This document shows positions 49,786 to 61,450 of a stretch of DNA of 64,000 nucleotides, one piece after another (the stretch's first letter is position 1; each line of letters begins with the position of its first letter). Below the pieces are notes generated by a model. It made no database searches. It had not been told where the DNA came from and saw nothing but the letters and a program-made list of their open reading frames with translations. The stretch is taken from the NCBI GenBank assembly GCA_903813345.2, contig CAIIXF020000009.1, positions 27,502,740 through 27,566,739 on the forward strand, written 5' to 3'. Position numbers and translations under genes: made by a program. The DNA is from Owenia fusiformis. Lineage: Eukaryota; Annelida; Polychaeta; Sabellida; Oweniidae.

Positions 49786-51988
49786 TTCATGACATCATTC
49801 TATAAATTCAATAAGCTTGATAATGCATTTGTCTTTGGCTGTGAGGGAATTTAATTTTAAATGAGACACCCTGTATGATATTTTTCTTAAGTTACCCGGA
49901 TAATTTTAAGCATGCATCCATTATATCTCGATTGAGAGAAAGTAGCGTCTCGGCGCCCAGTGCTGAGGCCAGCTCTCAGACCCTCTCGATTCCACTTATG
50001 CCACTTTACTCCTCGTTGAAAGGTAGTATGTGGGGTATTTTAATCATTCCTTGTATAGTGAATCGCTATCTTGTCATAGATATTATAACAATGTTGTTCT
50101 TGTTCAAACATCTCATTGTGGTGTTTTTTCAGTGGCAGCAGGTCATACTATACATTTGAGATCAGGATTTTGAGAAAATAAATAGGTGTACAGTAGTATT
50201 TTTATCGTTTAACATACTGCAGCAATGCCAAAACTCTTATAAAGGAGTGGTATGTCTAATTATATTGCTTCCATTAACATATACAATCCATTAACTACCA
50301 TTTCAGGTTTAGAAACCGTTTTAAAATCATAAAAAAAGAATTCTACTGGGGGCTACCATTTTGAATTTATGAAATCAAAATAATCCTATTCAGCATTTTC
50401 AGTATCGCCTACCTTTTAGCATTGAAATGAGTCTAAACTTAATTTCTCATTTTAAATATTTATTAATTGAAGAACCGTGCAAAAATTGTACATGTATCAA
50501 TTCTACATAAAACACGTGTTGAGACACCAAGATCGAGCTACATGAGTTGCATCATATCTGCGGGTGTGTAGTAGATATTACTACGTGACAGTTAGACATA
50601 TGATGGTAGTTAAACCGATAAAAAACATATTTACCTTTCATCTGCCAAGCCAAATCATGAGAATAATCAGTTCATTTTGAACAGGGTTAACGTTTATTTG
50701 TTGTATGTAGACCGTATTAAAACGATAAACAATTCTCTAAATTGAATGTAATCCAGGTTGTCAATTTTGCGCTACAAAATGGCGTTAAAGCGCCATCTTG
50801 TATGACTACGCCTTTCGTATTGCATGAAACATTAATTTGTCATCAACCTATTAAGGGAATTATTAGGGACAATTTGATTGCAAATAGCCACCTCAGAAGA
50901 ATCAAGTGTCTGTACTTACCACGATTTTATCTCATAATTCTGAACAGTTTCTACTCCAGGCGGAGTTTGTGGGACTAATTTCAGGTACACATAAAAAGGT
51001 ACACCAAGTGCCAATATGAGAAAAGTTCATTTGTATTGCCTGATTACTTAATCTTATCGACCTCAGCGGCTGTAAGCAGAAAGTATTTTCAAACCAACCC
51101 GACTTGACTGACGACCCATCTGAAAACGAGTGTCATAGATCAATCCATTAAATCATGTCATCTCATTTATAATGACGTCATTCTCGAAATTTGTTGTCAA
51201 CATTGCTGCCCGCAAACATATAACATTACAAATCTTGCCAATATGCCTATGCTCAAATTTCCGATGTTCACCAAGGATCGGGATTTAATCGAAAGGTCTA
51301 TAGAATGAACTGAAAGTCCAAAACTGGCTAATAAATTGTTGACAATATCAAAAAGGACTTTACTATCTAAGGAATGCTGTTATTACTTTCAGATGGAACA
51401 TTTTAAGCTATCCGTATCTTAAACCAGCAGATATATTTGAAAAGGAGGTATTTAAAGATAAATAAACCACAATATCTTTGAAACTATCAGTTAGTTACTT
51501 AGTTCAAAATGGCAATATTGATACATAATGATATATGGAACAGATAACAGATAAAAAACGTTTCTCACACAACAACAATACACCCGGAGAATCAAAATAA
51601 TACTTAACTCTCCCCTCCATATGCTTGGCAACCGTTTTGATGAGACATATTTGAAAATTATTTTACATTATACATAAGACTCCACACATGAGACATAACT
51701 CAGAATTCCTATCTGCTTCACAGTAGATGGGAATAAACGTTTAATCAAAGAGGCTGGTGTTAAAAACTCAGCCAGCTAACATCCTTAATTCCCAACCGCC
51801 ACACCTCCTTGGAGTGCTGGCGCGGCGAACTAACATCAAGAAGCCAAAAAGGACCTGATGAAGATGGACGTAGTTCATTGAAACGTAGCGAGCAATTTTC
51901 AAAATAATTGGTTAATGTACCACATAAAACACTATCCAGATGAACATCATTCAATATAAAAAATAAAAAGGCTTCAACATGGGGACGA
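49786..51988. other. no recognisable gene; lone mariner-type end
   Basis: TGAGACACCCTGTA at 49870-49883 is a Tc1/mariner-type terminus with no partner found. The rest, including short frames at 50742-50978 and 51760-51954, shows no family motif. Confidence 0.45.
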
Positions 51989-52160
51989 CCGGTGTAAAAG
52001 AAATTATGGTCCCCTGGAGATTATGGTCCCCTTTCCTTGTGGCCCTTACTGGCCATAACTGTGTAAAGATAATAAGGAAAATAATTGTAATTAGGTCACC
52101 ATGTAAATCAATAGAGAGTAGGACCAAAATTTGATAGGACCACCTACCCTTTTACACCGG
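51989..52160. mobile_element. 172-bp MITE
   Basis: Exact 12-bp inverted ends CCGGTGTAAAAG / CTTTTACACCGG. The interior repeats ATTATGGTCCCC. No target duplication was identified. Confidence 0.75.
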
Positions 52161-53179
52161 GTGAAAACAATTTTAAGGAGGGATTTTTAAATCTCCATCC
52201 TGGTGTTATTTACCGAGAAGTAACAATATCATGGTACAAATTGTTCAACTCCTGGAGGTGTCAATGGGCCTCATGTGACGTATTATATTTTTCAACACTG
52301 TCTTCAAGTGTTTGTATTCCGAAGTGGAAAGATAAACATAAACATCTATGTCAAGCGTTCAAATAAAACCACCATTAAGGATCCAAAAACAAAAAGGCAT
52401 ATCTGATCATATAAAAGCCAACAAAACAAATCTAGCATTCACGGACACGACAGTTTGTGTCACATTCTAATAAAAAGTTATTTATTTAAACGAAGGCCTA
52501 GTTATACATAATTATTGTTTATCTCTAATTGATCGATTGATATTAAGACAATAGTTTACTGTTGCACATTACATTGGGTTAAAATGTTCATATTTTATCA
52601 TATAAAAATGTTTATTTTATTATTAACATTGCATACAAAGAGTATATTGCTTGAAATTGAGTATATCGATGTCGTGGTCAGAATATCAGTATAGTTATAT
52701 ACGATTCTAGAAGCTAAACAAAAGTATCCCTATGCAAAGAAGTTTGAAATATAAAAGGGTCTTTTTTCATGTGCTCGAAGTTTGATAAAATGTCGTGATA
52801 AATATTCTTTTCATCATTTTCAGTAATATTCACTTTATATTTAGAAATGGTATTTCAGCGGAAGTTCTAGAAAATGTTCAAAGGATTATATGATGGATTT
52901 TTCACTAATTAAATACTTGAAAAATAAACATGTTTAATTTAGGCTATTGAAAAAAAACGTTTTAAAGCTAATTGTTTCTGGCAACTTTTTTTAAAGAAAA
53001 GCTCTATATTCTTGAGAATTACATGACCAGAGGACATGAAAACAATGTCATAAAAATGCTATAATCCAATATTAAGAGAAACTGTGTAGATACGCGCTAA
53101 TAGTAATAGATTTCTTAACATCGCGCATTTTAACATATATTTCGGTCGTTAGCTCCTAGATAAGTCACATTTTATCATA
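52161..53179. other. no recognisable gene or repeat
   Basis: AT-rich; nothing supportable. Confidence 0.4.
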
Positions 53180-54079
53180 AGAACCGAAGTTCAATACTGG
53201 GGCATACTTTGTAACGTCACGAGTGATGAACAATTGCGCTTTTCTGTAAAATTCTCATAATGAAAAGACGTCAAAAAGCTACATGGGACATTTTTGTACC
53301 TTTTTCTTTCGCATCGTTTGACAAGTTATCATGTTTGAAAATGTTTGAAATTTTCCACGATCAAAATAAATTAAAAACCTATTTCTAAAATGTTTTTATT
53401 TTGATATATTTCTTAATTTTAATGCGTGCACGTGATGGCTGGATTTCAAGTTTACGCATTTTTAAGCTAAAAATACTAAATGGGACATTTTTCGTACCCT
53501 ACATATCATTTGATATTTAAGAAATTAAAAGGAAATTTAATATTTTTTCTTCAGATTTATTAATTTTAGCCAAAACCTTGTTTCTAATTTTAATTTCAGC
53601 CTTTAAAAATAATTAATTCTAAAATAAATGGCATTTTGCTTAACTAGGGGTCGTCAAAATACCCAGCGTGACGGCCTTTGGATTTTGTTTGAAGTTGAAA
53701 AATCAGCGTCACCTTCCATTGTTACCTTAAAACTAATGACGTCATAATAAAGATCATTGTTTCAGAAAGTGATTCATACCTGTCTCATCAAAATTGATGA
53801 AAAAATAATGATTCTACATCATTTTGAAAAATAGCGCGCTCCTAAAATGTTACGCGTGACGGCATATTTCTAACGTTTTGGCCCACGAAGGACGCTCTAA
53901 AATGCTCTAAAATGAAAAATTCCATGTAAAATATACAAATGAGGTTTTAGAGGGTACCTATACGAAGATTTTGATATATAACATGAGTATGTTCGCTTTC
54001 CGAACTTTCCCGATATTTACATGGTAAGAACATGGAACGTCAAAATTTGAAATATGCCCCAGAATTGAACTTCGGTTCT
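53180..54079. mobile_element. 900-bp inverted-repeat element
   Basis: Ends AGAACCGAAGTTCAATACTG and, complemented, AGAACCGAAGTTCAATTCTG, continuing GGGGCATA. The interior carries paired GGCGTGACGGC-like and GGGACATTTTTCGTACC-like blocks. Non-coding. Confidence 0.8.
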
Positions 54080-55110
54080 AAACGAGTGGCTTTATGTGGC
54101 TTTAGTTCCCATTTATGCTGAATGAGTGGCTTTAAGATACCAGTAGAGTGTTACGTCGGGCCCTGGGGAACTGAGGAATTCTCATGGAAAAACAAATCAT
54201 ACAAACTGTCTTCACCCGTCATGTAAAATAGCCCAACATTCTTGGCGGAGTGTTTAAATGTGAATTATATAAGTGTTTATTTATCTATTCCTCAAGATTT
54301 CAAGCCGCGCTGGAACATTTGTTCTGCCATATGGTATGCCTCTTTGCATGTATTCCCAGTATAACATAAGATGTAGATTTTAATCAGTTAAAGATATCTT
54401 TTACAAAATCCCTGCGATATATATACAGGAATAGAACGGGAGATATTCTATACAGACATCGAGTAGAAGCGGAAAGGGTGATTCGTTGGGGTAACTGGCC
54501 AAAGGAAGATCAAATGGAAGTAGGTTATGCAGATATTGGCGTGAGGAAGGAAGGGATGAGCAAATGAACTCAAGTGTTATAGCGAACAATTCTGATTTCA
54601 AACGAGCTGTATTCGCTTCAGAAAAACATTTCAAGAAAATAAAAGACATCTTTTTAGTGCTTACTTTATTGATATGTAGTAGTAATTTAGATAACGGAAT
54701 CAAGAAGATGCAATATACAAAAAGAAAATATTACTTTGTGTAACAGTTTTTGAAGTGAAGAACTTTGAAATATCTTCTGGTATTCATCGTTCACGTTTGC
54801 TCTCGATCTTCATTCGTTTGCCAGATGGAAAGCTTCTCTAGTGTTGAAATAAAGAAGACAAAATAGTCGAATTAATGAATGACTTAGGGGTGCTAGAATT
54901 GCAATCAATTAATTTAGCAAAGTGCTGATGTCAGTACGGACATAGAGCCTGTGCGTGTGGTAGTGGTTTGTAGCGAAGTAGAACGCAAAAAGAAAGAAAA
55001 CAGCGAGCGTTGTATAAACATAAAAATACCTCAAATATCTGATAAACTGTACAGAACACATGACGAAACTTTAAACCCCAAACAGTTGAAAGATACTACG
55101 AATTAACAAC
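54080..55110. promoter_or_regulatory. upstream region of the noggin-like gene
   Basis: TATAAA at 55013-55018 lies 93 bp before the start codon and is a candidate TATA box. A 100-codon minus-strand frame at 54401-54703 has no recognisable features and is not called. Confidence 0.35.
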
Positions 55111-55932
55111 ATGTTGACGTTGCGAGGATTATTTTTCCTTGCGTTTTTGCAGATTGACACGCTTTTGAACTGCTTGGCTGTAAAAGGTAAACTCTACAAT
55201 AACCTTAGATCAAATCGAATACCACAGGATGATACAGATGAATTCTATCACCGTAGAAAACCTGTAGAAGACGTCTCATTCCACGTTTCCGCTCCCCCAA
55301 GGAAGAAACATTTACGGCAAAAACGATTGAAGCGTATTATTGGACGTGATTTGAATATGAAATATGCATCATTGGAAAAGCCGCATTCGTTAGAAAGTGA
55401 AAATAAACTAAAACGATTTAATAATATAACTATATATGATGATGGGAATTTTATAGAAATTGACGTTTCGTTAAAACATGACCTTGAGCTTTGGTTACCG
55501 AGGAGAGGTAGATGTGAAATAGTTTACGAATGGGAAGACCTTGGATTGATGTTTTGGCCTCGTTGGATTAAAAGAGGGCACTGTGATACGTCAATGTCAT
55601 GCTCTATTCCAGCTGGAATGCACTGTGTACCTAAAGAGAGTAAAACAATCATGATTTTACGTTGGCATTGCCAAACAAACCACCTTGGATATACTCTCAA
55701 AAAGAAACAACGCCTTCAAGCTAAAAAAGGACACGTCGGATTACGTCATAAATCACAACGAAAACGAGGGCGTAAAGATCGAAATAAAGGATCGACAGGG
55801 AAAGATGGTGAATCTAAAAGAGACCAAAAGAAACGTCGAAGAGAGAGAAACGCATTCAAGAGACGGGGCATGAGTTGTAAATGGTTGAAGGTTCCCTATC
55901 CAGTGACGTCAGACTGTTTTTGTTCCTGTTAA
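55111..55932 (+). CDS. noggin-like secreted BMP antagonist
   Basis: Intronless 273-residue protein. Residues 1-23 form a signal peptide (MLTLRGLFFLAFLQIDTLLN). A basic linker with an N-I-T sequon (N105) follows. The noggin cystine-knot domain starts at C135: CEIVYEWEDLGLMFWPRWIK (noggin [20 protein letters not shown]), then GHC, SCSIPAGMHC (noggin RSCSVPEGMVC), LRWHCQ (LRWRCQ), and the end CKWLKVPYPVTSDCFCSC (noggin CGWIPIQYPIISECKCSC). All nine domain cysteines are present (135, 158, 164, 172, 187, 256, 269, 271, 273). Between C187 and C256 lie about 65 Lys/Arg-rich residues where vertebrate noggin has fewer than ten. An insert here is the hallmark described for noggin-like genes of planarians. 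Noggin binds and blocks BMP ligands outside the cell. Here the insert may bind heparan sulfate or be cleaved by furin-type proteases (RKRGRK, KKRRRER). The start is the only ATG giving a signal peptide. Confidence 0.93.
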   Translation: MLTLRGLFFLAFLQIDTLLNCLAVKGKLYNNLRSNRIPQDDTDEFYHRRKPVEDVSFHVSAPPRKKHLRQKRLKRIIGRDLNMKYASLEKPHSLESENKLKRFNNITIYDDGNFIEIDVSLKHDLELWLPRRGRCEIVYEWEDLGLMFWPRWIKRGHCDTSMSCSIPAGMHCVPKESKTIMILRWHCQTNHLGYTLKKKQRLQAKKGHVGLRHKSQRKRGRKDRNKGSTGKDGESKRDQKKRRRERNAFKRRGMSCKWLKVPYPVTSDCFCSC

Positions 55933-56746
55933 ATTGTACATGTACATACTGCATTTCAACATGTTCTTTAATATCAGGCGAACTGCACGAATTATCGTCC
56001 AAAAATTTACGAATCGAATTTTTACCAGATGGCTATTACATACAAATACATTTACGTGTATTACGTGGCGTATATCGATATTTCCTGTTCCCTGTTTTTG
56101 TGAGATATTGGAAATGTTTGATCCAAATAATGGATTAACATAGATTTCTTCGTGTACGACGTCAAAGTGTCTCATTTTATTGTCAAAAATTATTGTTAGG
56201 AAACCATTTATGTTTTATACAGCAGGCTTTTTAATTCACAGTGAGATATTTGTCAACAATTGTGTAGAAAGGTGAAGCCGTGATATGACGTTACCTTTCC
56301 ATATAGAAATAAGCTAACAAAGTCAACCAGCGTGACAGAACCTTTTTTCGAAAAATAAATCTAGCGTTGTGTGACGTAGTACATCATTAAGTTAGCAAAG
56401 TCAACCAGAGTGAGCATGAGGATCCATCTTTCGAATAAAATAAATCAAACGACAAAATGATAACAAACCAACCTAGACATCTATCGAATGTATTTGAAAA
56501 ATAGGTAAACTCAGAATACTAGGGTTAGGTCAGAATACTTCGTCAATAGTCGGAATACTTGGGTAGCCAAGAACACCTGGGCCTCCACAGACGTTTGTAT
56601 GATAAGTGAGGAAAGTAAATGGTTTGGTTTATGTTGATGAACGATCTAATGTTGACAGAGTCCCACTTGGCCTACCAATATTAACCAGAGCAAACCGTTC
56701 TTCTTTGCCTCCCTTAAAAACTCGTTTTTGCTTAACCTCCTTAATA
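55933..56746. other. 3' flank of the noggin-like gene
   Basis: AATAAA at 56354-56359 is a possible poly(A) signal about 420 bp after the stop. AAGTCAACCAG occurs twice (about 56320 and 56398) with neighbouring GTTAGCAAA-like sequence. No further gene. Confidence 0.45.
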
Positions 56747-57462
56747 CACCCTTGGTATACGCAGCTAACGAAAATTGACCGGTACGGGTCAAAAGCTGGA
56801 CCGGCACGGGTTAACGGTTTTACTTGAATTTAAAACAGCCATAACTTGCTCAATATTGACTTCCTCGTGTCTAATTTGAAATACATGATGCCTCCCGATG
56901 CTTTTAAGTACCCCAATTTTTTACAGATTTTTAAACGGACCAAAACTCTCTAAATGCGCATTTCTAAAGAATTTCATCCTGCTTGCAGCGAGAAGACGGA
57001 CCGGTTCGGGGCAATCTGCTTGCAACGAGAAGACGGACCGGTTCGGGGCAATAGCTGATGAAATTCTTTGTCACAAAGTTTGGCATTTTTTATAAAATCA
57101 AACGCGCGTCATTGAAACTCACAAGATGTAAATAGCATGTCATTTACATCATACCTTGATGGGGAAAAATAGATCTTATATGTTTGAAGTACTAAATAAA
57201 AGTTATCGTGAAAATGAGACAGTCGTTCTCGAGAGAAAAGAGCATAAATGCGCATTTAGAGAGTTTTGGTCCGTTTTAAAATCTGTAAAAAATTGGGGTA
57301 CTTAATAGCATCGGGAAGCATCATATATTTCAAATTAGACACGAGGAAGTCAATATTGAGCAAGTTATGGCTGTTTTAAATTCAAATAAAACCGTTAACC
57401 CGTGCCGGTCCAGCTTTTGACCCGTACCGGTCAATTTTCGTTAGCTGCGTATACCAAGGGTG
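56747..57462. mobile_element. foldback element, about 213-bp arms, TSD TTAATA
   Basis: 716 bp. The arms start CACCCTTGGTATACGCAGCT and stay complementary to about 56960 and 57250. Flanks TTAATA (56741-56746) and TTAATA (57463-57468) are identical. The centre has two 38-bp tandem copies of GAGAAGACGGACCGGTTCGG inside a smaller AAGAATTTCATC/GATGAAATTCTT hairpin. Arms are nearly identical, so it is young. Confidence 0.9.
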
Positions 57463-57468
57463 TTAATA

Positions 57469-58731
57469 GGCCAGCTTATTCGTTCTACTATACCCGGCCT
57501 GTGTCCCACCATCAATAATTAATTCCACAAATACAAATGTACACAACTAAATAATTGCCAAAGACGCAAACCATTGACGGCAGTTTTAAATAAAAGTGAT
57601 AGACTAACTATATTATTTTACATATTGAATTGTTTTTGCCATGTTATCGTTAATAATGTTTTTATAATCCCGTATTATATTTTATATTATCCAGCACAGT
57701 ATTCTCATTATTCTCGTTTGTTAAATAAACAAAGTTAGATGATCTGCAGAACAGGAAATCGGTTTCTTATCATACTTATCTTGTACGATTGTAAATTCCG
57801 TAAAAATGTTTCAACAAGGTACGCGAACTGATTAGATTATATTGGGTATTATTGTCTGTTACAATTATAACAATTTTTTATGTTCTTAAATAATCCCGAT
57901 ATCTATATATACAATTCACATTTTGGAAATAAATGCCTAAATGAACCACAGGGATTGTATGTACTGTATATTTGATCATATACATGTAAGAGTGGAGTAA
58001 ATGTGTGATACGATAGGGCTGGTTGTGAAACGGCTAAAAAGTTTTATAAATGAAATAAATCTGAGGTCTTTTAAAGATGGCGATAGGTCCGTGAAACACA
58101 TAAATATATAAGATATGAACTTGAACGATCATCACTTGGTAAATTGTAAGTTTAAGTGGATTTGTATGTGTTATCTCAGTCAATTTAATTGTTTGATAAA
58201 AATAAAAATGATGATATTAAACTTTCTCCATGTTGATGTTTTGATTTACTTTTTATCCCACGATTATTGTGTTATCTGACCCAGTCATATTTCTGATATT
58301 ATGGAGATCGTGATATTTTTTTCAGAAAATTGTTTATCAGCCCCATACGCGGCTGATATAATTTATCCGTACGAATTTCAATTTTAGATTTTTATGAATT
58401 TTTGATCGTAATCATTGGATAAACCTAATATCAAATCATTTCTAGTGATATCATTTTATTGTCTCGTAGATATCAGATATCAGCTTTCATTCGCTCCCGC
58501 ACTCGCGTTGCTATTTGAAATCGCTCAAAATAATTTGATTTCTGTACATAGTGATTTCTTTCAATCACGTAGAGCTTCACCAGACTTCTCAAAACAATAA
58601 TTAACCTACATACACTCTTCTCCAAACCCGAAAGTCTTCATTTGATATGATAGCGTATATAATGTTATATTTAAATATTCTAATCTTAATTTCGTTCCTT
58701 TAATGCTATTAGTTAACAATGCAGTAAAACC
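57469..58731. other. no recognisable gene
   Basis: AT-rich, no supported exon or repeat. CGGCTGATAT and GATATCAGAT-like matches are too short to call. Confidence 0.4.
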
Positions 58732-59940
58732 AGTCTTATTTAACACCTCTCTCTTGTGAACACCTGTCTCTCGTAGACACCCTTCCTCCGCAAATCATAC
58801 TCTACTGACTTCGGTATACATTACTCTCTCTGTAGTGAACACCTCTCTCTTATGAACACCTGTCTCTCGTAGACACCCTTCCTCCGCAAATCATACTCTA
58901 CTGACTTCGGTATACATTACTCTCTCTGTAGTGAACACCTCTCTCTTATGAACACCTGTCTCTCGTAGACACCCTTCCTCCGCAAATCATACTCTACTGA
59001 CTTCGGTATACATTACTCTCTCTGTAGTGAACACCTCTCTCTTATGAACACCTGTCTCTCGTAGACACCCTTCCTCCGCAAATCATACTCTACTGACTTC
59101 GGTATACATTACTCTCTCTGTAGTGAACACCTCTCTCTTATGAACACCTGTCTCTCGTAGACACCCTTCCTCCGCAAATCATACTCTACTGACTTCGGTT
59201 TACATTACTCTCTCTGTAGTGAACACCTCTCTCTTATGAACACCTGTCTCTCGTAGACACCCTTCCTCCGCAAATCATACTCTACTGACTTCGGTATACA
59301 TTACTCTCTCTGTAGTGAACACCTCTCTCTTATGAACACCTGTCTCTCGTAGACACCCTTCCTCCGCAAATCATACTCTACTGACTTCGGTATACATTAC
59401 TCTCTCTGTAGTGAACACCTCTCTCTTATGAACACCTGTCTCTCGTAGACACCCTTCCTCCGCAAATCATACTCTACTGACTTCGGTATACATTACTCTC
59501 TCTGTAGTGAACACCTCTCTCTTATGAACACCTGTCTCTCGTAGACACCCTTCCTCCGCAAATCATACTCTACTGACTTCGGTATACATTACTCTCTCTG
59601 TAGTGAACACCTCTCTCTTGTGAATACCTGTCTCTCGTAGACACCCTTCCTCCGCACATCATACTCTACTGACTTCGGTATACATTACTCTCTCTGTAGT
59701 GAACACCTCTCTCTTGTGAACACCTGTCTCTCGTAGACACCCTTCCTCCGCACATCATACTCTACTGACTTCGGTATACATAACTCTCTCTGTAGTGAAC
59801 ACCTCTCTCTTGTGAACACCTGTCTCTAGTAGACACCCTTCTTCCACAATACTCTACGGACTTCACGTGAATAAATTGAACATTTACCAACACTGAACGT
59901 TTTTTCTCGGCAAAAATGTTCAATATACACAGGTTTTACT
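58732..59940. mobile_element. pogo/Tigger-like MITE expanded by a 96-bp tandem array
   Basis: The outer ends match the short MITE at 26520-26697 (CAGTAAAACCAGTCTTATTT at left; GAACGTTTTTTCTCGGCAAA and GGTTTTACT at right). Between them about 11-12 copies of a 96-bp unit (CTCTACTGACTTCGGTATAC, TCTCTCTGTAGTGAACACCT, CTCTCGTAGACACCCTTCCT) run head to tail. Middle copies are almost identical; edge copies are more diverged. Confidence 0.9.
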
Positions 59941-60029
59941 TCAGTGGCTTACGGACAACTCATCCCTGGACCACTTAACTCCAAATAGTCTTTGACAAAT
60001 TTCATGAACCTTTAGAAATTGGAAAACAC

Positions 60030-60095
60030 GTGTAGGCTTTAATATATGATTCAAAAGGGGGCTTCCGGTTGTCAACCTTATGGGGGGGGGTGTAA
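60030..60095 (+). repeat. dispersed repeat shared with the right edge of the window
   Basis: CTTTAATATATGATTCAAAA then GGGGGCTTCCGG matches CTTAATACGTGATCCAAAAG then GAAACTTCCGG at 63952-63983. Both lie near a CATAAG/CTTATG plus homopolymeric C or G run. Confidence 0.5.
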
Positions 60096-60794
60096 CTATG
60101 GATACGAATTAAGTATCGTGAATTTGCACCGTCACTCTTGTTATCTGATAATAAAATAAATAGTTTAGCTTAATTGGTCTCTTCAAAATCGCCATATACG
60201 AACTAACGCGAAACGTGTTAAAGGTATGAACGTGAAGGTAATTAGATAAATAAATAAAAAAAATATTAATTTACATTTTCCGAAATTACTGCTTTAAAGC
60301 TCACAACCAATCGTTTCACATAGAGTTGTTGCAGACAGCTTAAGTGTACAATTAGTAGCCTTGTATTGTCCCATAAGAAATTTTACCGAAGAGCATATCG
60401 TCGAAAACAAACGGTTGTGTCAAATGTGGGAGTTGTTATGAATTTGTCTAGAATCTCTCATTTGGAGAAATAAGCGGCAAATGGAATAACTCCAGTGAAT
60501 ATTAATCAGCTTTTTATGAGACGTATCCGCATCCTTGGGGACCATTTTCGACAATGTATCAAAACAGGGACGCCCCCAGATACCCTAGTTCATGAATGAG
60601 TATCGTTCTAAAAGATCTATGAGTGAGATAAAGAATATATGGGATTTGAAACTCTTCGATTATTTATTACACTCTGCTATACATGTACTTGGGGGTATCA
60701 GTATTGACGTCATTGTCAAAATAAAATTGTTTAAGGAAAACGTGTGCGTTCTACTTTTTGTTTTATCACCATTTATTTCAATTCATGTTTCCTT

Positions 60795-61450
60795 TATCAT
60801 TTTTATGTACTATTGAGAGTATTTTTTTCATGAGTTGATAGTTACATAAGATAGTTTATCATTTTTATGTCGTACTGAGAATATGTTTTCATGAGTTGAT
60901 AGTTACATAAAATAGTTTATCATTTTTATGTAGTATTGATAATATGTTTTTATGAGTTGATAGTTACATAAAATAGTTCATCATTTTTATGTAGTATTGA
61001 GAATATGTTTTCATGAGTTGATAGTTACATAAATTAGTTTATCATTTTTATGTCGTATTGAGAATTATGTTTTCATGAGTTGATAGTTACATAAAAGTTT
61101 ATCATTTTTATGTAGTATTGAGAATATGTTTTCACGAGTTGATAGTTACATAAAATAGTTTATCATTTTTATGTAGTATTGAGAATATGTTTTCATGAGT
61201 TGATAGTTACATATTATCATTTTTATTTCGTATTGAGAATATGTTTTCATGAGTTGATAGTTACATAAAATAGTTTATCATTTTTATGTAGTATTGATAA
61301 TATGTCTTCATGAGTTGATAGTTACATAAAATAGTTTATCATTTTTATGTAGCATTGAGAATATGTTTTCATGAATTGATAGTTACATAAAATAGTTTAT
61401 CATTTTTATGTAGTATTGAGAATATGTTTTCATGAGTTGAGAGTTACATA
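60795..61450. repeat. 61-bp satellite-like tandem array, about 11 copies
   Basis: Unit: ATCATTTTTATGTAGTATTG, AGAATATGTTTTCATGAGTT, GATAGTTACATAAAATAGTT. Copies are 90% or more alike; one copy near 61215 is short by about 9 bp. No inverted ends were seen. Confidence 0.95.

Noticed and set aside
54401-54703. 100-codon minus-strand frame upstream of the noggin-like gene
   Set aside because: No family resemblance and no supporting start or splice signals; could be chance.
58732-61450. Regularly spaced repeats resembling a CRISPR array
   Set aside because: The units are contiguous head-to-tail copies with no unique spacers, in a eukaryotic context.
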